Assembly (NCBI GenBank): GCA_964393895.1
Contig: CAYMWP010000082.1
Coordinates: 1-21,491, forward strand
Source: B4-G1 sp964393895
GTDB taxonomy: Bacteria; Chloroflexota; Anaerolineae; B4-G1
DNA length: 21,491 bases
Direction of reading: 5' to 3'
How positions within the stretch are numbered: position 1 is the stretch's first letter; each line of letters begins with the position of its first letter. Positions 15,265 to 21,491 of the stretch are shown piece by piece. The notes under the pieces were generated by a model, which saw only the letters and a program-made list of their open reading frames with translations, searched no databases and was not told the DNA's origin. A program made the translations under genes and the position numbers.

Positions 15265-16134
15265 TCAAAATTGAGGGCCGGGCTTGACCTGGCTCTCGTC
15301 GGTGCGCGGAGTCGATTCAGGCTGGGAATAGCGGACCACCAGCACTGGCCTGTTGGCTGCCAGGAGGATGTCCCTGCTCAGATCGTCTATCAGGCGGTCG
15401 TTCAGGCCAGGGGTGATGTGGGTGCCAACCACCAGTAGGTCGTATCGCCCCTTCCGGCTCTCGGCGATGACTTGGTTTTGTACCATGCCGTGACGGACCA
15501 CTGCCCGGGCTGTCACTCCCATTCCGGCCAATAGAGCTAACATGCGGCTGAGATGTATTCCCTCTCGGGATCCGCGCCGGATCAATTCCTCCGCCGAGGC
15601 ACCCAGATCGTCCATGACCGCGTGCCTGGTCAGCGGCAGTTGGGACATCACGTGGAGCAGAGTCACCGAGGCGTCCAGTTCGTGAGCCAGGCGGCCGGCG
15701 AAACTGATGGTGTGCTCGCTGGTAGGGCCGGCGGAGGAACAGATCAGCACCCGCTCTATATCGCGGGCCCGCCCTTTGACTATCAGAACTGATGCCGGCG
15801 TGTGCTCGCTGACGTGAAGCGCCAACGACCCCAATAGCAGCCGTACTGCCCCCTTCCGTCCTCGACTGCCGGCGACCACCAGATCGTACGGGGTAGCCCT
15901 CGCCTGACGGACCAATTCTTCGGCCATCCGACCATCTCGCCGACGGACTATGGTCGGGATACCGGTTTCTTCCAGAGCGGCAGCGGCCTCCTCGGCCATC
16001 AGGCGCGCTCTTGGGCCTCGCTCATCTACGACCAGGATCTCTATGGCGCTCGCCGCTCTTTGGGCGATGCGCACTCCCATGTCCAGTCCCTGGGCTGTGT
16101 GTGGGGAGCCGTCGGTGCAGAGCAGAAATTTCAT
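15265..16134 (-). CDS. Tandem universal stress protein (two UspA domains)
   Basis: A 289-residue cytoplasmic protein of two UspA folds. Domain 1 (1-122) keeps the ATP motif G-x2-G-x9-G-S exactly: Gly89, Gly92, Gly102, Ser103 in VAGSRGRKGAVRLLLGS, and starts with KFLLCTDGSPHT. Domain 2 (about 126-275) has VLICSSAG and VVGTHITPGLNDRL but not the full motif, so only the first domain is likely to bind ATP. I moved the start to the ATG at 16134: GGGAGG lies six to seven bases upstream, inside the longer reading MDGRKT. It begins 19 bases after the Na/Pi-like gene stop, so the two form an operon. Partner or stress signal unknown. Confidence 0.93.
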   Translation of the reverse strand: MKFLLCTDGSPHTAQGLDMGVRIAQRAASAIEILVVDERGPRARLMAEEAAAALEETGIPTIVRRRDGRMAEELVRQARATPYDLVVAGSRGRKGAVRLLLGSLALHVSEHTPASVLIVKGRARDIERVLICSSAGPTSEHTISFAGRLAHELDASVTLLHVMSQLPLTRHAVMDDLGASAEELIRRGSREGIHLSRMLALLAGMGVTARAVVRHGMVQNQVIAESRKGRYDLLVVGTHITPGLNDRLIDDLSRDILLAANRPVLVVRYSQPESTPRTDESQVKPGPQF

Positions 16135-16153
16135 CGTTTTCCTCCCATCCACT

Positions 16154-17212
16154 TTACAACAAGATAAGCGTTACAGGAACGACAAGGATGATGCCCAGAA
16201 AGATGATAAAGTTCCTGCGTCGGCGAATGATCCAGGCCAGCGCGCCTGAGACGATCCGCCCGTATGGCCGGTAGGCCAATAGTACGAGGGGCAGTGAGAT
16301 GACGATTGCACAGACTATGTGGGTCATCACCACGGTCACTGCTTGGGGATTTCCCAGCAACGCTGCCGCGACCAGCGTATCCACCAGTGTGGATACGTTG
16401 GCTCCCATAATGTAGGGGATGATGTTCTCGCGGCGTATGTATCCACGGGCGGAGAGGGGGACCAGGATGCCCACGGAGATGGAGACGGACATGGTGAGCA
16501 TAGTGATCGCCACCCCCATCAGGAACATTACTTCCGGGCGGTAGACGAGCCTGGGAATCTGACCAAAATCGGTTCGCTCCAACTGCATCTGGGGCAGAGC
16601 GCGGTCGAAGAGATTAAAGCTAAAAGTCACCAGCCCCACCCCGACCAGGAAAATGGCCCAGCCGGGGAGGATGGCTACCAGAGGAGCGACCAACGGATCC
16701 AGTCCCCGGTTGATGCCGGCGACCAAATTCTCCAGGGCGGGGATAGAGAGTCCTTCGAGCCAGCCCCGATCTAGAATCAGCAACCCCATCGGTATAGTCG
16801 CCAAGTAGATTGAGCCGGTGAGCAGGAGGGAGAGAACGCCTACAGTGAGGGCGCTCCATTGCTTGTGTCCCCGCAGGACATAGACGAACCCGACCAGTAG
16901 CACGATTAAGGCGGCGCCCATACGAGAACCGGCCACCATGGTAAAAGTTTGAAAAGGAGACAGTGCGCCGGCGCTCAACAGGGCCATCGCTGCGGCCGCC
17001 GCCGGCGAACCGCTCAGAACCAAACAGGCCATCAGCCAGCCAAACCCCATGCTGTCGGCAGCGTTGGTGATGTCCAAACGTCCCCGTATGAGCGGCACCA
17101 ATTCTCCGGCTCCCTCCTTCATCAGATCCAGGGCAAGCACAAAGAGCAGAAAACCAGAGATTCCTATCCCCAGTTTCTTCCATCTCGACCGGCTACCGCG
17201 CTGCTTTCCCAT
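16154..17212 (-). CDS. Na/Pi-cotransporter family membrane protein
   Basis: A 352-residue, strongly hydrophobic protein with about eight to nine membrane segments after a basic N-terminus (GKQRGSRSRWKK). Two repeated segments recall the NptA/PF02690 fold: LSGSPAAAAAMALLSAGALS...MVAGSRMGAALIVLL in the first half and LSARGYIRRENIIPYIMGANVSTLVDTLVAAALLGN in the second, the latter very like the IxPYIMGANIGTT block of these symporters. The first-half QSSSA-type motif is altered to SGSPA, so phosphate may not be the substrate. No PhoU-like tail is present. The ATG has GAGGA about seven bases upstream. It is followed at once by the universal stress protein gene; the promoter is probably at 17478-17506. 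Confidence 0.82.
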   Translation of the reverse strand: MGKQRGSRSRWKKLGIGISGFLLFVLALDLMKEGAGELVPLIRGRLDITNAADSMGFGWLMACLVLSGSPAAAAAMALLSAGALSPFQTFTMVAGSRMGAALIVLLVGFVYVLRGHKQWSALTVGVLSLLLTGSIYLATIPMGLLILDRGWLEGLSIPALENLVAGINRGLDPLVAPLVAILPGWAIFLVGVGLVTFSFNLFDRALPQMQLERTDFGQIPRLVYRPEVMFLMGVAITMLTMSVSISVGILVPLSARGYIRRENIIPYIMGANVSTLVDTLVAAALLGNPQAVTVVMTHIVCAIVISLPLVLLAYRPYGRIVSGALAWIIRRRRNFIIFLGIILVVPVTLILL

Positions 17213-17340
17213 ATACTGTTCCTCGAAAAATCATGGCGCGGCAAGCCGCATCTGTCTCGATTTTTCTGCGTCAATCTGTGCTTGGAATACCCCTCAGGTC
17301 GCCGTGCGCCATTGTGCCGACCGCGATGCGCCCGTGATGG

Positions 17341-17472
17341 CGTTGATAGTGCTATCAGGTAGACCTCCGAGGTCTTTGGAAGCTGTTTTGCCCGTTACTG
17401 TGCCCGTACAGGCCGTGGTACCCGCACAGGCACTCTAGACCTCAAAGGTCTGGGTCAGGCTGAGCAGTTACG
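17341..17472. repeat. Palindromic MITE-like element, copy B
   Basis: A 132-base relative of element A. Left AGACCTCCGAGGTCT block at 17361-17375, right AGACCTCAAAGGTCT at 17437-17451, and the same right end, CAGGCTGAG(C/T)AGTTACG, at 17456-17472. The inner part is also alike (TTTTGCCCGTTACTGTGCCCG against ATTCTGCCCACTGCGACCG). The left end is more diverged than in copy A. Confidence 0.75.
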
Positions 17473-17477
17473 CTACC

Positions 17478-17506
17478 AGTATACTTGACCCGCGCGTTAA
17501 AGTCAA
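17478..17506 (-). promoter_or_regulatory. Strong sigma-70 promoter reading toward the Na/Pi-Usp operon
   Basis: On the minus strand TTGACT (17501-17506) is followed by 17 bases and TATACT (17478-17483). The start would be near 17471, at the very edge of repeat element B, giving a leader of about 260 bases that contains the whole element before the ATG at 17212. Confidence 0.7.
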
Positions 17507-17603
17507 AGCAGCACGACCGTTTATCCTCACTTGTATCACGGCTATTTTCAAGGCGGCCGACTTGCGCACCTGTAAACGAGAAAGTATAATTGACTCCACT
17601 GAA

Positions 17604-17701
17604 AAAAACCAGGTTTTTCAATGGTTTTATGGGACAGCGTCCCACTTTTGGCTCAAAATTGACGTGTTTGTGGGAATATCTCACCAAAAAACCTGGTTTT
17701 T
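17604..17701. repeat. Paired AAAAACC(A/T)GGTTTTT palindromes
   Basis: AAAAACCAGGTTTTT (17604-17618) and AAAAACCTGGTTTTT (17687-17701) are each nearly self-complementary and are exact reverse complements of one another, so either two small hairpins or one long stem can form. Between them lie TGGGAC-AGC-GTCCCA (17630-17644, perfect) and GTGGGA-ATA-TCTCAC (17670-17684, one mismatch). The spacing and symmetry suggest a structured RNA or protein-binding region, or a small relic element. Confidence 0.65.
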
Positions 17702-17773
17702 GGGCATTTTATCCCCACCGACGAACAAACCAACACCTTTTTTCAGGAAAGTCATAATTCACTACCCAAAAAG

Positions 17774-17779
17774 TATAAT
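17774..17779 (+). promoter_or_regulatory. Consensus -10 box placing the cupin transcript at or near its ATG
   Basis: AAAGTATAATGG contains a perfect TATAAT only nine bases before the ATG at 17789, so a start six to nine bases downstream would give a leaderless mRNA. No Shine-Dalgarno sequence is present, which fits. No good -35 is seen at 16-18 bases. The same AAAGTATAAT also occurs at 17581-17590. Confidence 0.5.
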
Positions 17780-17788
17780 GGCATTGAA

Positions 17789-18472
17789 ATGGTCAAATTA
17801 GAAAAAGTCAGTGTTTCTCAGGTCGCTGCCGAGCTGGATAAACCGTTTTCGATGGTAAAAGTCACCACTGTGGGCGATATACTCGTCAACGTCTATGCTT
17901 GCCAGGGGGCTTTGGCGTGGCACAGACACCTGGATAATGACGAGTTGTTCTGGGTTCACGAGGGAACCATTTCGTTGGAGAGCGAGTGGGGTGATGTGCG
18001 GTTGCGGCCGGGCGAGTTAGCCGTCGTGCCTAAAGGGGTGGGGCATCGCTCTAGCTCAGGGCTGCGCGCTAACGTGCTGCTCTTGCGCTGCGGGTTCGCT
18101 TCCGAACGGAAGAACGGACGTAGCCGCCTTTACGGCGTGACGGGGGAGTCAAAGCTAGGGCGCGTCTCTCTCGTGGAGGCGGCGCGGGCAATCTCTGCGC
18201 CGCTTGCGTTCCGTACCGTCGCCCGGGTCGAGGACTCGGTGGTGCAGGTGGCATGGGGGGAGGGTACGTGGCCGATGGAGATACCGGCTTTCCACGCCGT
18301 GATGTTCTTTGTCCTGGACGGTACCGCTACCGCGCGCACGTCCTCGAGCATGGTACACCTGCATCCGGGCGATCTGACCGTCGTGCCGCGAGGCGCAGTT
18401 TATCAACTCAGCACCACCAGGGATACGGTGTTGGCGCGGGTGACGCGCGAGGCAGTGAGACGTAAAGCGTAA
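17789..18472 (+). CDS. Cupin-domain protein with two cupin barrels, the second degenerate
   Basis: A 227-residue cytoplasmic bicupin. The first barrel has both metal motifs in full: HRHLDNDELFWVHEG (His45, His47, Glu52) and GELAVVPKGVGH (His86). The second (about 115-220) keeps the fold signature GDLTVVPRGAVY, but His is replaced by Tyr and no HxH motif precedes it, so it probably lost its metal. The ATG has no ribosome site and lies nine bases after a TATAAT. The MBL-fold hydrolase gene follows 44 bases later on the same strand. Function not assigned; cupins include dioxygenases, isomerases and sensors. Confidence 0.88.
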   Translation: MVKLEKVSVSQVAAELDKPFSMVKVTTVGDILVNVYACQGALAWHRHLDNDELFWVHEGTISLESEWGDVRLRPGELAVVPKGVGHRSSSGLRANVLLLRCGFASERKNGRSRLYGVTGESKLGRVSLVEAARAISAPLAFRTVARVEDSVVQVAWGEGTWPMEIPAFHAVMFFVLDGTATARTSSSMVHLHPGDLTVVPRGAVYQLSTTRDTVLARVTREAVRRKA

Positions 18473-18516
18473 TTGTGTCGTGCAGTTTGGTGCTGCTATG
18501 GCGAGGAGGAACGACG

Positions 18517-19167
18517 ATGAGTGTTGCTGTGAATTTGCTCGAGCGCCTGCATTGGTTGGGCCACGCCAGCTTCCGGCTCGACGGGCCGCCGACGATCTAT
18601 TTCGACCCGTGGAAGTTGAAAGGGCGTCCACCCCGGGCCGACGTCATCCTGATTAGCCACGAGCACATGGATCACTGCTCGCCGGAGGACGTGAAGCGAA
18701 TCAGCAAGCCCGGTACCGTGATCGTCGCCAATCCGGGGGCGGCGGAAAAGTTGGGCGGCGATGCGCGCTCTCTGCGACCAGGGGAGCGGACGACGGTGGG
18801 CGAGGTGGAGATCAAAGCTGTGCCGGCCTACAACGCCAGTAGGTTTCGCTCTCCTGGCCTCCCCTTCCATCCACAGGAGGCGGAGCACGTAGGGTACGTG
18901 GTCACTGTGGCGGGGGAGCGGGTATACTTTGCCGGGGACACCGACCGCATCCCCGAGATGGCTGACATCGCCTGTGACGTGGCCCTGCTTCCGGTGGGGG
19001 GGACTTTTACGATGGACGCCGAGGAGGCGGCCCAAGCGGCCGCCGACATCGGGCCAAAAGTGGCGCTGCCGATGCACTGGGGGGGCGGCGTCGTCGGCTC
19101 CCGCGCCGATGCCGAGCGCTTTTGCGATCTTTACGACGGCGAGGCAGTCATCCTGGAGGCGGAGTAG
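18517..19167 (+). CDS. UlaG-like metallo-beta-lactamase-fold hydrolase
   Basis: A 216-residue protein of the MBL-fold group related to UlaG/YtnP-type hydrolases (Lactamase_B_3 type). It starts with LHWLGHASFRL, typical for the group, then the metal motif HEHMDH (His48, His50, Asp52, His53), FAGDTD and LPMHWGG, which provide the remaining ligands. No signal peptide is seen, so it is cytoplasmic. The ATG at 18517 is chosen because GAGGAGG lies just upstream; the longer reading from 18475 has no ribosome site and its first residues are unlike the family. Substrate unknown, perhaps a lactone, sugar phosphate or nucleotide. Probably co-transcribed with the cupin gene. Confidence 0.92.
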   Translation: MSVAVNLLERLHWLGHASFRLDGPPTIYFDPWKLKGRPPRADVILISHEHMDHCSPEDVKRISKPGTVIVANPGAAEKLGGDARSLRPGERTTVGEVEIKAVPAYNASRFRSPGLPFHPQEAEHVGYVVTVAGERVYFAGDTDRIPEMADIACDVALLPVGGTFTMDAEEAAQAAADIGPKVALPMHWGGGVVGSRADAERFCDLYDGEAVILEAE

Positions 19168-19214
19168 CTATTCCTGATGCAGACGTGCCCTAGGGCCGGA
19201 GGAAGAGCGAACAG

Positions 19215-19246
19215 AATCTCGGCGTTCTCCGCGCTTCTGCGGTAAA
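19215..19246. repeat. Fragment of the CCGCAGAGAACG repeat family
   Basis: AATCTCGGCGTTCTCCGCGC followed by TTCTGCGGTAAA closely matches the reverse complement of the 9513-9545 region (AAATCTCGGCG...TTCTCTGCGGTGAA). It lies between the convergent MBL hydrolase and response regulator genes; the rest of that 131-base gap holds only a hairpin at 19276-19296. Confidence 0.5.
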
Positions 19247-19275
19247 CGGGTACTCCTGATTGACTGACAAAACAC

Positions 19276-19296
19276 CAGCGAGATTTCACGTCGCTG
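19276..19296 (-). terminator. Possible terminator of the response regulator gene
   Basis: Two bases after the response regulator stop, CAGCGA and TCGCTG form a perfect six-base stem around a nine-base loop, followed on the minus strand by GTGTTTTGTC. The stem is short and the T-run is interrupted, so this is a weak intrinsic terminator at best. Confidence 0.4.
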
Positions 19297-19298
19297 TA

Positions 19299-19931
19299 CT
19301 AGGGGGCAACTCCATGTTCCTTGGCCCACACCGCCGCTTCAACCCGTGACGCAGATTCCAATTTGTGCAGTATGTTGCTCACGTGGAACTGGGCGGTTCG
19401 CTCCGCCACCTGAAGCCTGGAGGCGATCTCTTTGTTGCTCAACCCTTCCGCTACGAGTCGCAACACTTCCAGCTCCCGCTCCGTCAGCCCGCCTGGGCGC
19501 TCTCCCCGTGCCCAGGCAGTTACTTTGGCCATCACCGTAGGGCTGAAATATCCCTCTCCCCGCGCCGCCGCTCGCACCGCCGTCACGATCGCGTTCGGCG
19601 CTTCGTCCTTCAGCATATAGCCCACCGCGCCCGCTTCCAGCATCCCGCGCACGTACCGCTCGTCGTCGTAGGAGCTGAGGGCCAGAATCTGTACGGCCAG
19701 GTTCCGTCGCCGGATCTCGCGCGCTACCTTTACGCCTTCCATCTCTGGCAACTCGCAATCCAGCACGACTACATCGGGCCGCTCTGCCTCGATCAGCGCC
19801 AGCGCTTGCTCCCCGTCCTCTGCTTCATTCACCAGCTCCACGTCGGGCGCCCGCTCCAGCAGCACTCGTAATCCCAAGCGCAGGGCGGGGTGGTCGTCGG
19901 CCAGTAAAACGCGAATGGTTTTTTTGCTCAC
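19299..19931 (-). CDS. NarL/LuxR-family response regulator
   Basis: A 210-residue two-domain regulator. Receiver: acidic pair Asp12-Asp13, phospho-acceptor Asp58 in VVVLDCELPEMEG, Ser86 in LALSS and Lys108 in YMLKDEAP, all conserved. Output: LuxR-type helix-turn-helix from LTERELEVLRLVAEGLSNKEIASRL to AERTAQFHVSNILHKL (about 148-195). It starts with GTG, overlapping the upstream gene's stop as GTGA, so it is translationally coupled to it; the ribosome site (GAGAAGAGAA) is weak. No histidine kinase gene is present here, so its input is unknown. Confidence 0.95.
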   Translation of the reverse strand: MSKKTIRVLLADDHPALRLGLRVLLERAPDVELVNEAEDGEQALALIEAERPDVVVLDCELPEMEGVKVAREIRRRNLAVQILALSSYDDERYVRGMLEAGAVGYMLKDEAPNAIVTAVRAAARGEGYFSPTVMAKVTAWARGERPGGLTERELEVLRLVAEGLSNKEIASRLQVAERTAQFHVSNILHKLESASRVEAAVWAKEHGVAP

Positions 19932-21400
19932 AGTTCTCTTCTCAGCAGCAAATCAAATTCCTCCGCTGCGTCTAGCAGGCGGCCGGATTGCCGTGTGAGG
20001 CTAAAGTATTCCCACTGCGTATCGTGTGGAAAATAGTCCAGGAACCAGCATAGGGCCTTGATCTGTGGTTCCTCATTGATCACCTCCAGCGCGGCCGTCA
20101 GCCAGCCGCGGGGATAGTTCTGCGCCGGGGGAATGGCTTCGTCGGGGGCAAAGGTGTTGGCGGAGGTGATATATACCGGCGTCCCGCGCGTGGTGGAATA
20201 GTCGTTGATAATGCCCAGCCAATCCCGGTAGACGCGGAACCCCACCTGGGCAGAGTCCCACTCGACCCGCCGTAGATCCAGGCGTGGCTCCTCGCCCGCG
20301 TCCCGTCCGGCCAGTTCCGGCGCGTCGGTTCGGCCCGGCGCCTGGATGGCAAAGCCGTCGGGCGCAGTCAGTGGGACGCCGGCGGCTGCCTTTGCCCGCG
20401 CTCCTTCGTCAATCGCTGCCACCAGGGTGTTCATGTAGTTGAGCCAGGGTGCATCTACCTCGTACCGGCGTTCCCCGTCCTGACCGGTGGCCCACGGTTG
20501 CACCGGGCCGACGAGCAGGCGCGTGTGGGGATTTTCCGCCCGCATCACCTGCACCGCGTTATCGGCGTGGGCTATCTCCTCGCCGTAACCGTTAAAGAGA
20601 CGCGCGTACCACTCTGGGGTCACCGGATGGGCCGGGGCCAGGGTGTTGCTGCCCGGTGAGTTGTAGCTGCTGCCGAGGAAATAGCCGTACACGTCGCGCA
20701 ATCGCTCGTCCCGGGCTAATCTCTGAAGATACTGGAGGTACTGGGACAAGGCCAGGTAATCGCCCGTCGGAGGGAGGCTTTGCCCGTAGTCGTAATCCAC
20801 CCGCACCAGCACCCGCAGCCCGCGCGTGGTGGCCTGATGGACGCGCACGGCCAGGTCGTCTATGCCCCAGTGCTCCTCCTCGGCCATCAGCGCGTAGGTC
20901 AGTTCCACGTCCCACCCGCTGCGACCGTGCCAATCTCGCTCCGGGTTGGCAAAGACCAGCCCTAACTTGGTGGGCGCGGGGTTGGCCTGGGGTCGGGCGG
21001 TTGGTTGCTGAGTCTCGATGGTCATACGACCCCGTTCCACGCACCCGGTGTGGCAATCCCGATAAAAGACGATGGAGCAGTTGCCATCGTCCGGGACGGT
21101 AAAGCTCCACTCCCACACCAGGGGGTCGTCTGAGCCGGTCGGCCACTTTTCCGGTTGAGCCGGCCGTCCCTCAACCGCGAGCAGGACATAGCTCCAGGAT
21201 ACGCTATCTCGCACCTGTAAGGCGACGTGCTGTCCCGGCCGGGGTGAGGCGGGGTCCAGCCACATCTGGGGCCAGAGCAGGCCGCCGGGGTCGCCTTCGG
21301 GTATCACTACCACTTGTCCAGAGATGGGAAGCAGCCAGTAGAGGCCCAGGAGGGCCAGGAGTAACGATGTCCACCACCACTTGCGCAGCCAACCGATCAC
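19928..21400 (-). CDS. Membrane-anchored protein with a probable glycosidase-like TIM-barrel domain
   Basis: About 490 residues. A basic, Trp-rich N-terminus (IGWLRKWWWTSLLLALLGLYWLLP) gives one membrane anchor, then a beta-rich domain (30-135) with SPRPGQHVALQV and WEWSFTVPDDG, and a Cys pair (DCHTGC). From about 145 the pattern LGLVFANPERDW..., LRVLVRVDYDYGQSLP, VYGYFLGSSYNSPG, HTRLLVGPVQPW, DGFAIQAPG, PVYITSANTF and IKALCWFLDYFPHDTQW resembles the strand-end motifs of a TIM-barrel glycoside hydrolase. Catalytic acids are not certain, and a binding-only role is possible. The GTG at 21400 has GGAG eight bases upstream; a TTG at 21424 falls within the -10 box and is rejected. Overlaps the response regulator by four bases. 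Confidence 0.72.
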   Translation of the reverse strand: MIGWLRKWWWTSLLLALLGLYWLLPISGQVVVIPEGDPGGLLWPQMWLDPASPRPGQHVALQVRDSVSWSYVLLAVEGRPAQPEKWPTGSDDPLVWEWSFTVPDDGNCSIVFYRDCHTGCVERGRMTIETQQPTARPQANPAPTKLGLVFANPERDWHGRSGWDVELTYALMAEEEHWGIDDLAVRVHQATTRGLRVLVRVDYDYGQSLPPTGDYLALSQYLQYLQRLARDERLRDVYGYFLGSSYNSPGSNTLAPAHPVTPEWYARLFNGYGEEIAHADNAVQVMRAENPHTRLLVGPVQPWATGQDGERRYEVDAPWLNYMNTLVAAIDEGARAKAAAGVPLTAPDGFAIQAPGRTDAPELAGRDAGEEPRLDLRRVEWDSAQVGFRVYRDWLGIINDYSTTRGTPVYITSANTFAPDEAIPPAQNYPRGWLTAALEVINEEPQIKALCWFLDYFPHDTQWEYFSLTRQSGRLLDAAEEFDLLLRREL

Positions 21401-21423
21401 ACTCTGATCTCCATCGTTGCCCA

Positions 21424-21453
21424 ATTGTAGTCGTAACGTAACTACCTTGACAA
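21424..21453 (-). promoter_or_regulatory. Sigma-70-type promoter for the TIM-barrel protein/response regulator pair
   Basis: TTGTCA (minus strand, 21448-21453), 18 bases, then TACAAT (21424-21429). Five of six matches at both boxes. The start would be about 16-18 bases before the GTG at 21400 and the GGAG site. Confidence 0.65.
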
Positions 21454-21491
21454 TGTTAAATTCGCTGCGAGGGGCTCGTAGTGCGCCACGG

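Larger units (their letters stand above)
17213..17788. other. 576-base divergent intergenic region rich in palindromes
   Basis: The longest stretch without a gene. From left: a GCGG-CAAG-CCGC hairpin near 17236-17247 flanked by GAAAAATC/GATTTTTC, a TGATAG-TG-CTATCA inverted repeat (17344-17357), repeat element B (17341-17472), a strong minus-strand promoter (17478-17506), then an AT-rich plus-strand part (17560-17788) with two AAAGTATAAT motifs and four short palindromes. No convincing open frame is seen on either strand. The drop in GC against both sides is obvious by eye. Confidence 0.7.

Noticed and set aside
1..21491. CRISPR array or tRNA genes
   Set aside because: No regularly spaced direct repeats and no cloverleaf-like segment were found by eye; only scattered palindromes occur.

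Overview
The window looks like a chromosomal segment of an uncultured, GC-rich bacterium, most plausibly a member of the Chloroflexota (Anaerolineae-like). This rests on gene content and style, not on a marker gene: a fused two-domain ECF ATPase beside an SAM hydroxide adenosyltransferase, a YvcK protein with an N-terminal membrane anchor, a Hanks-type kinase with a TPR tail, frequent GTG/TTG starts with good Shine-Dalgarno sequences, and several families of short palindromic intergenic repeats. No rRNA, tRNA, CRISPR array, transposase gene or phage gene was seen.

Layout. From 99 to 17212 every gene lies on the minus strand. (1) 99-4134: an SAM hydroxide adenosyltransferase followed by an ECF transporter (fused ATPase, S component, T component), apparently one operon. 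(2) 4196-5841: a LysM lipoprotein and a PlsC-like acyltransferase behind a good sigma-70 promoter. (3) 5921-13285: yvcK, gap, pgk, a Ser/Thr kinase with TPRs, tpiA and an M50-type membrane protease. A near-consensus promoter lies before yvcK, so this is a central carbon cluster carrying two likely regulators of the pathway. (4) 13479-14900: an alpha/beta hydrolase fused to a cyclic-nucleotide-binding domain. (5) 15265-17212: a Na/Pi-cotransporter-like protein and a tandem universal stress protein, behind a strong promoter with a long leader. (6) 17213-17788: a 576-base divergent region rich in palindromes. (7) 17789-19167, plus strand: a bicupin protein and a UlaG-like metallo-beta-lactamase-fold hydrolase. 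(8) 19299-21400, minus strand: a membrane-anchored probable TIM-barrel protein translationally coupled to a NarL/LuxR-type response regulator, with no histidine kinase in view.

The most interesting points are: the SAM hydrolase, whose conserved N-terminus lies upstream of any ATG/GTG/TTG and just below an 18-bp perfect palindrome; the yvcK-gap-pgk-kinase-tpiA cluster; the hydrolase-cNMP fusion; the response regulator coupled to an extracytoplasmic TIM-barrel-like protein; and at least three families of non-coding repeats, one of them two copies of a 130-140 bp MITE-like element. Nothing here is clearly a new defence or mobile system. Most genes are ordinary metabolism, and the novelty lies in arrangements and non-coding elements.
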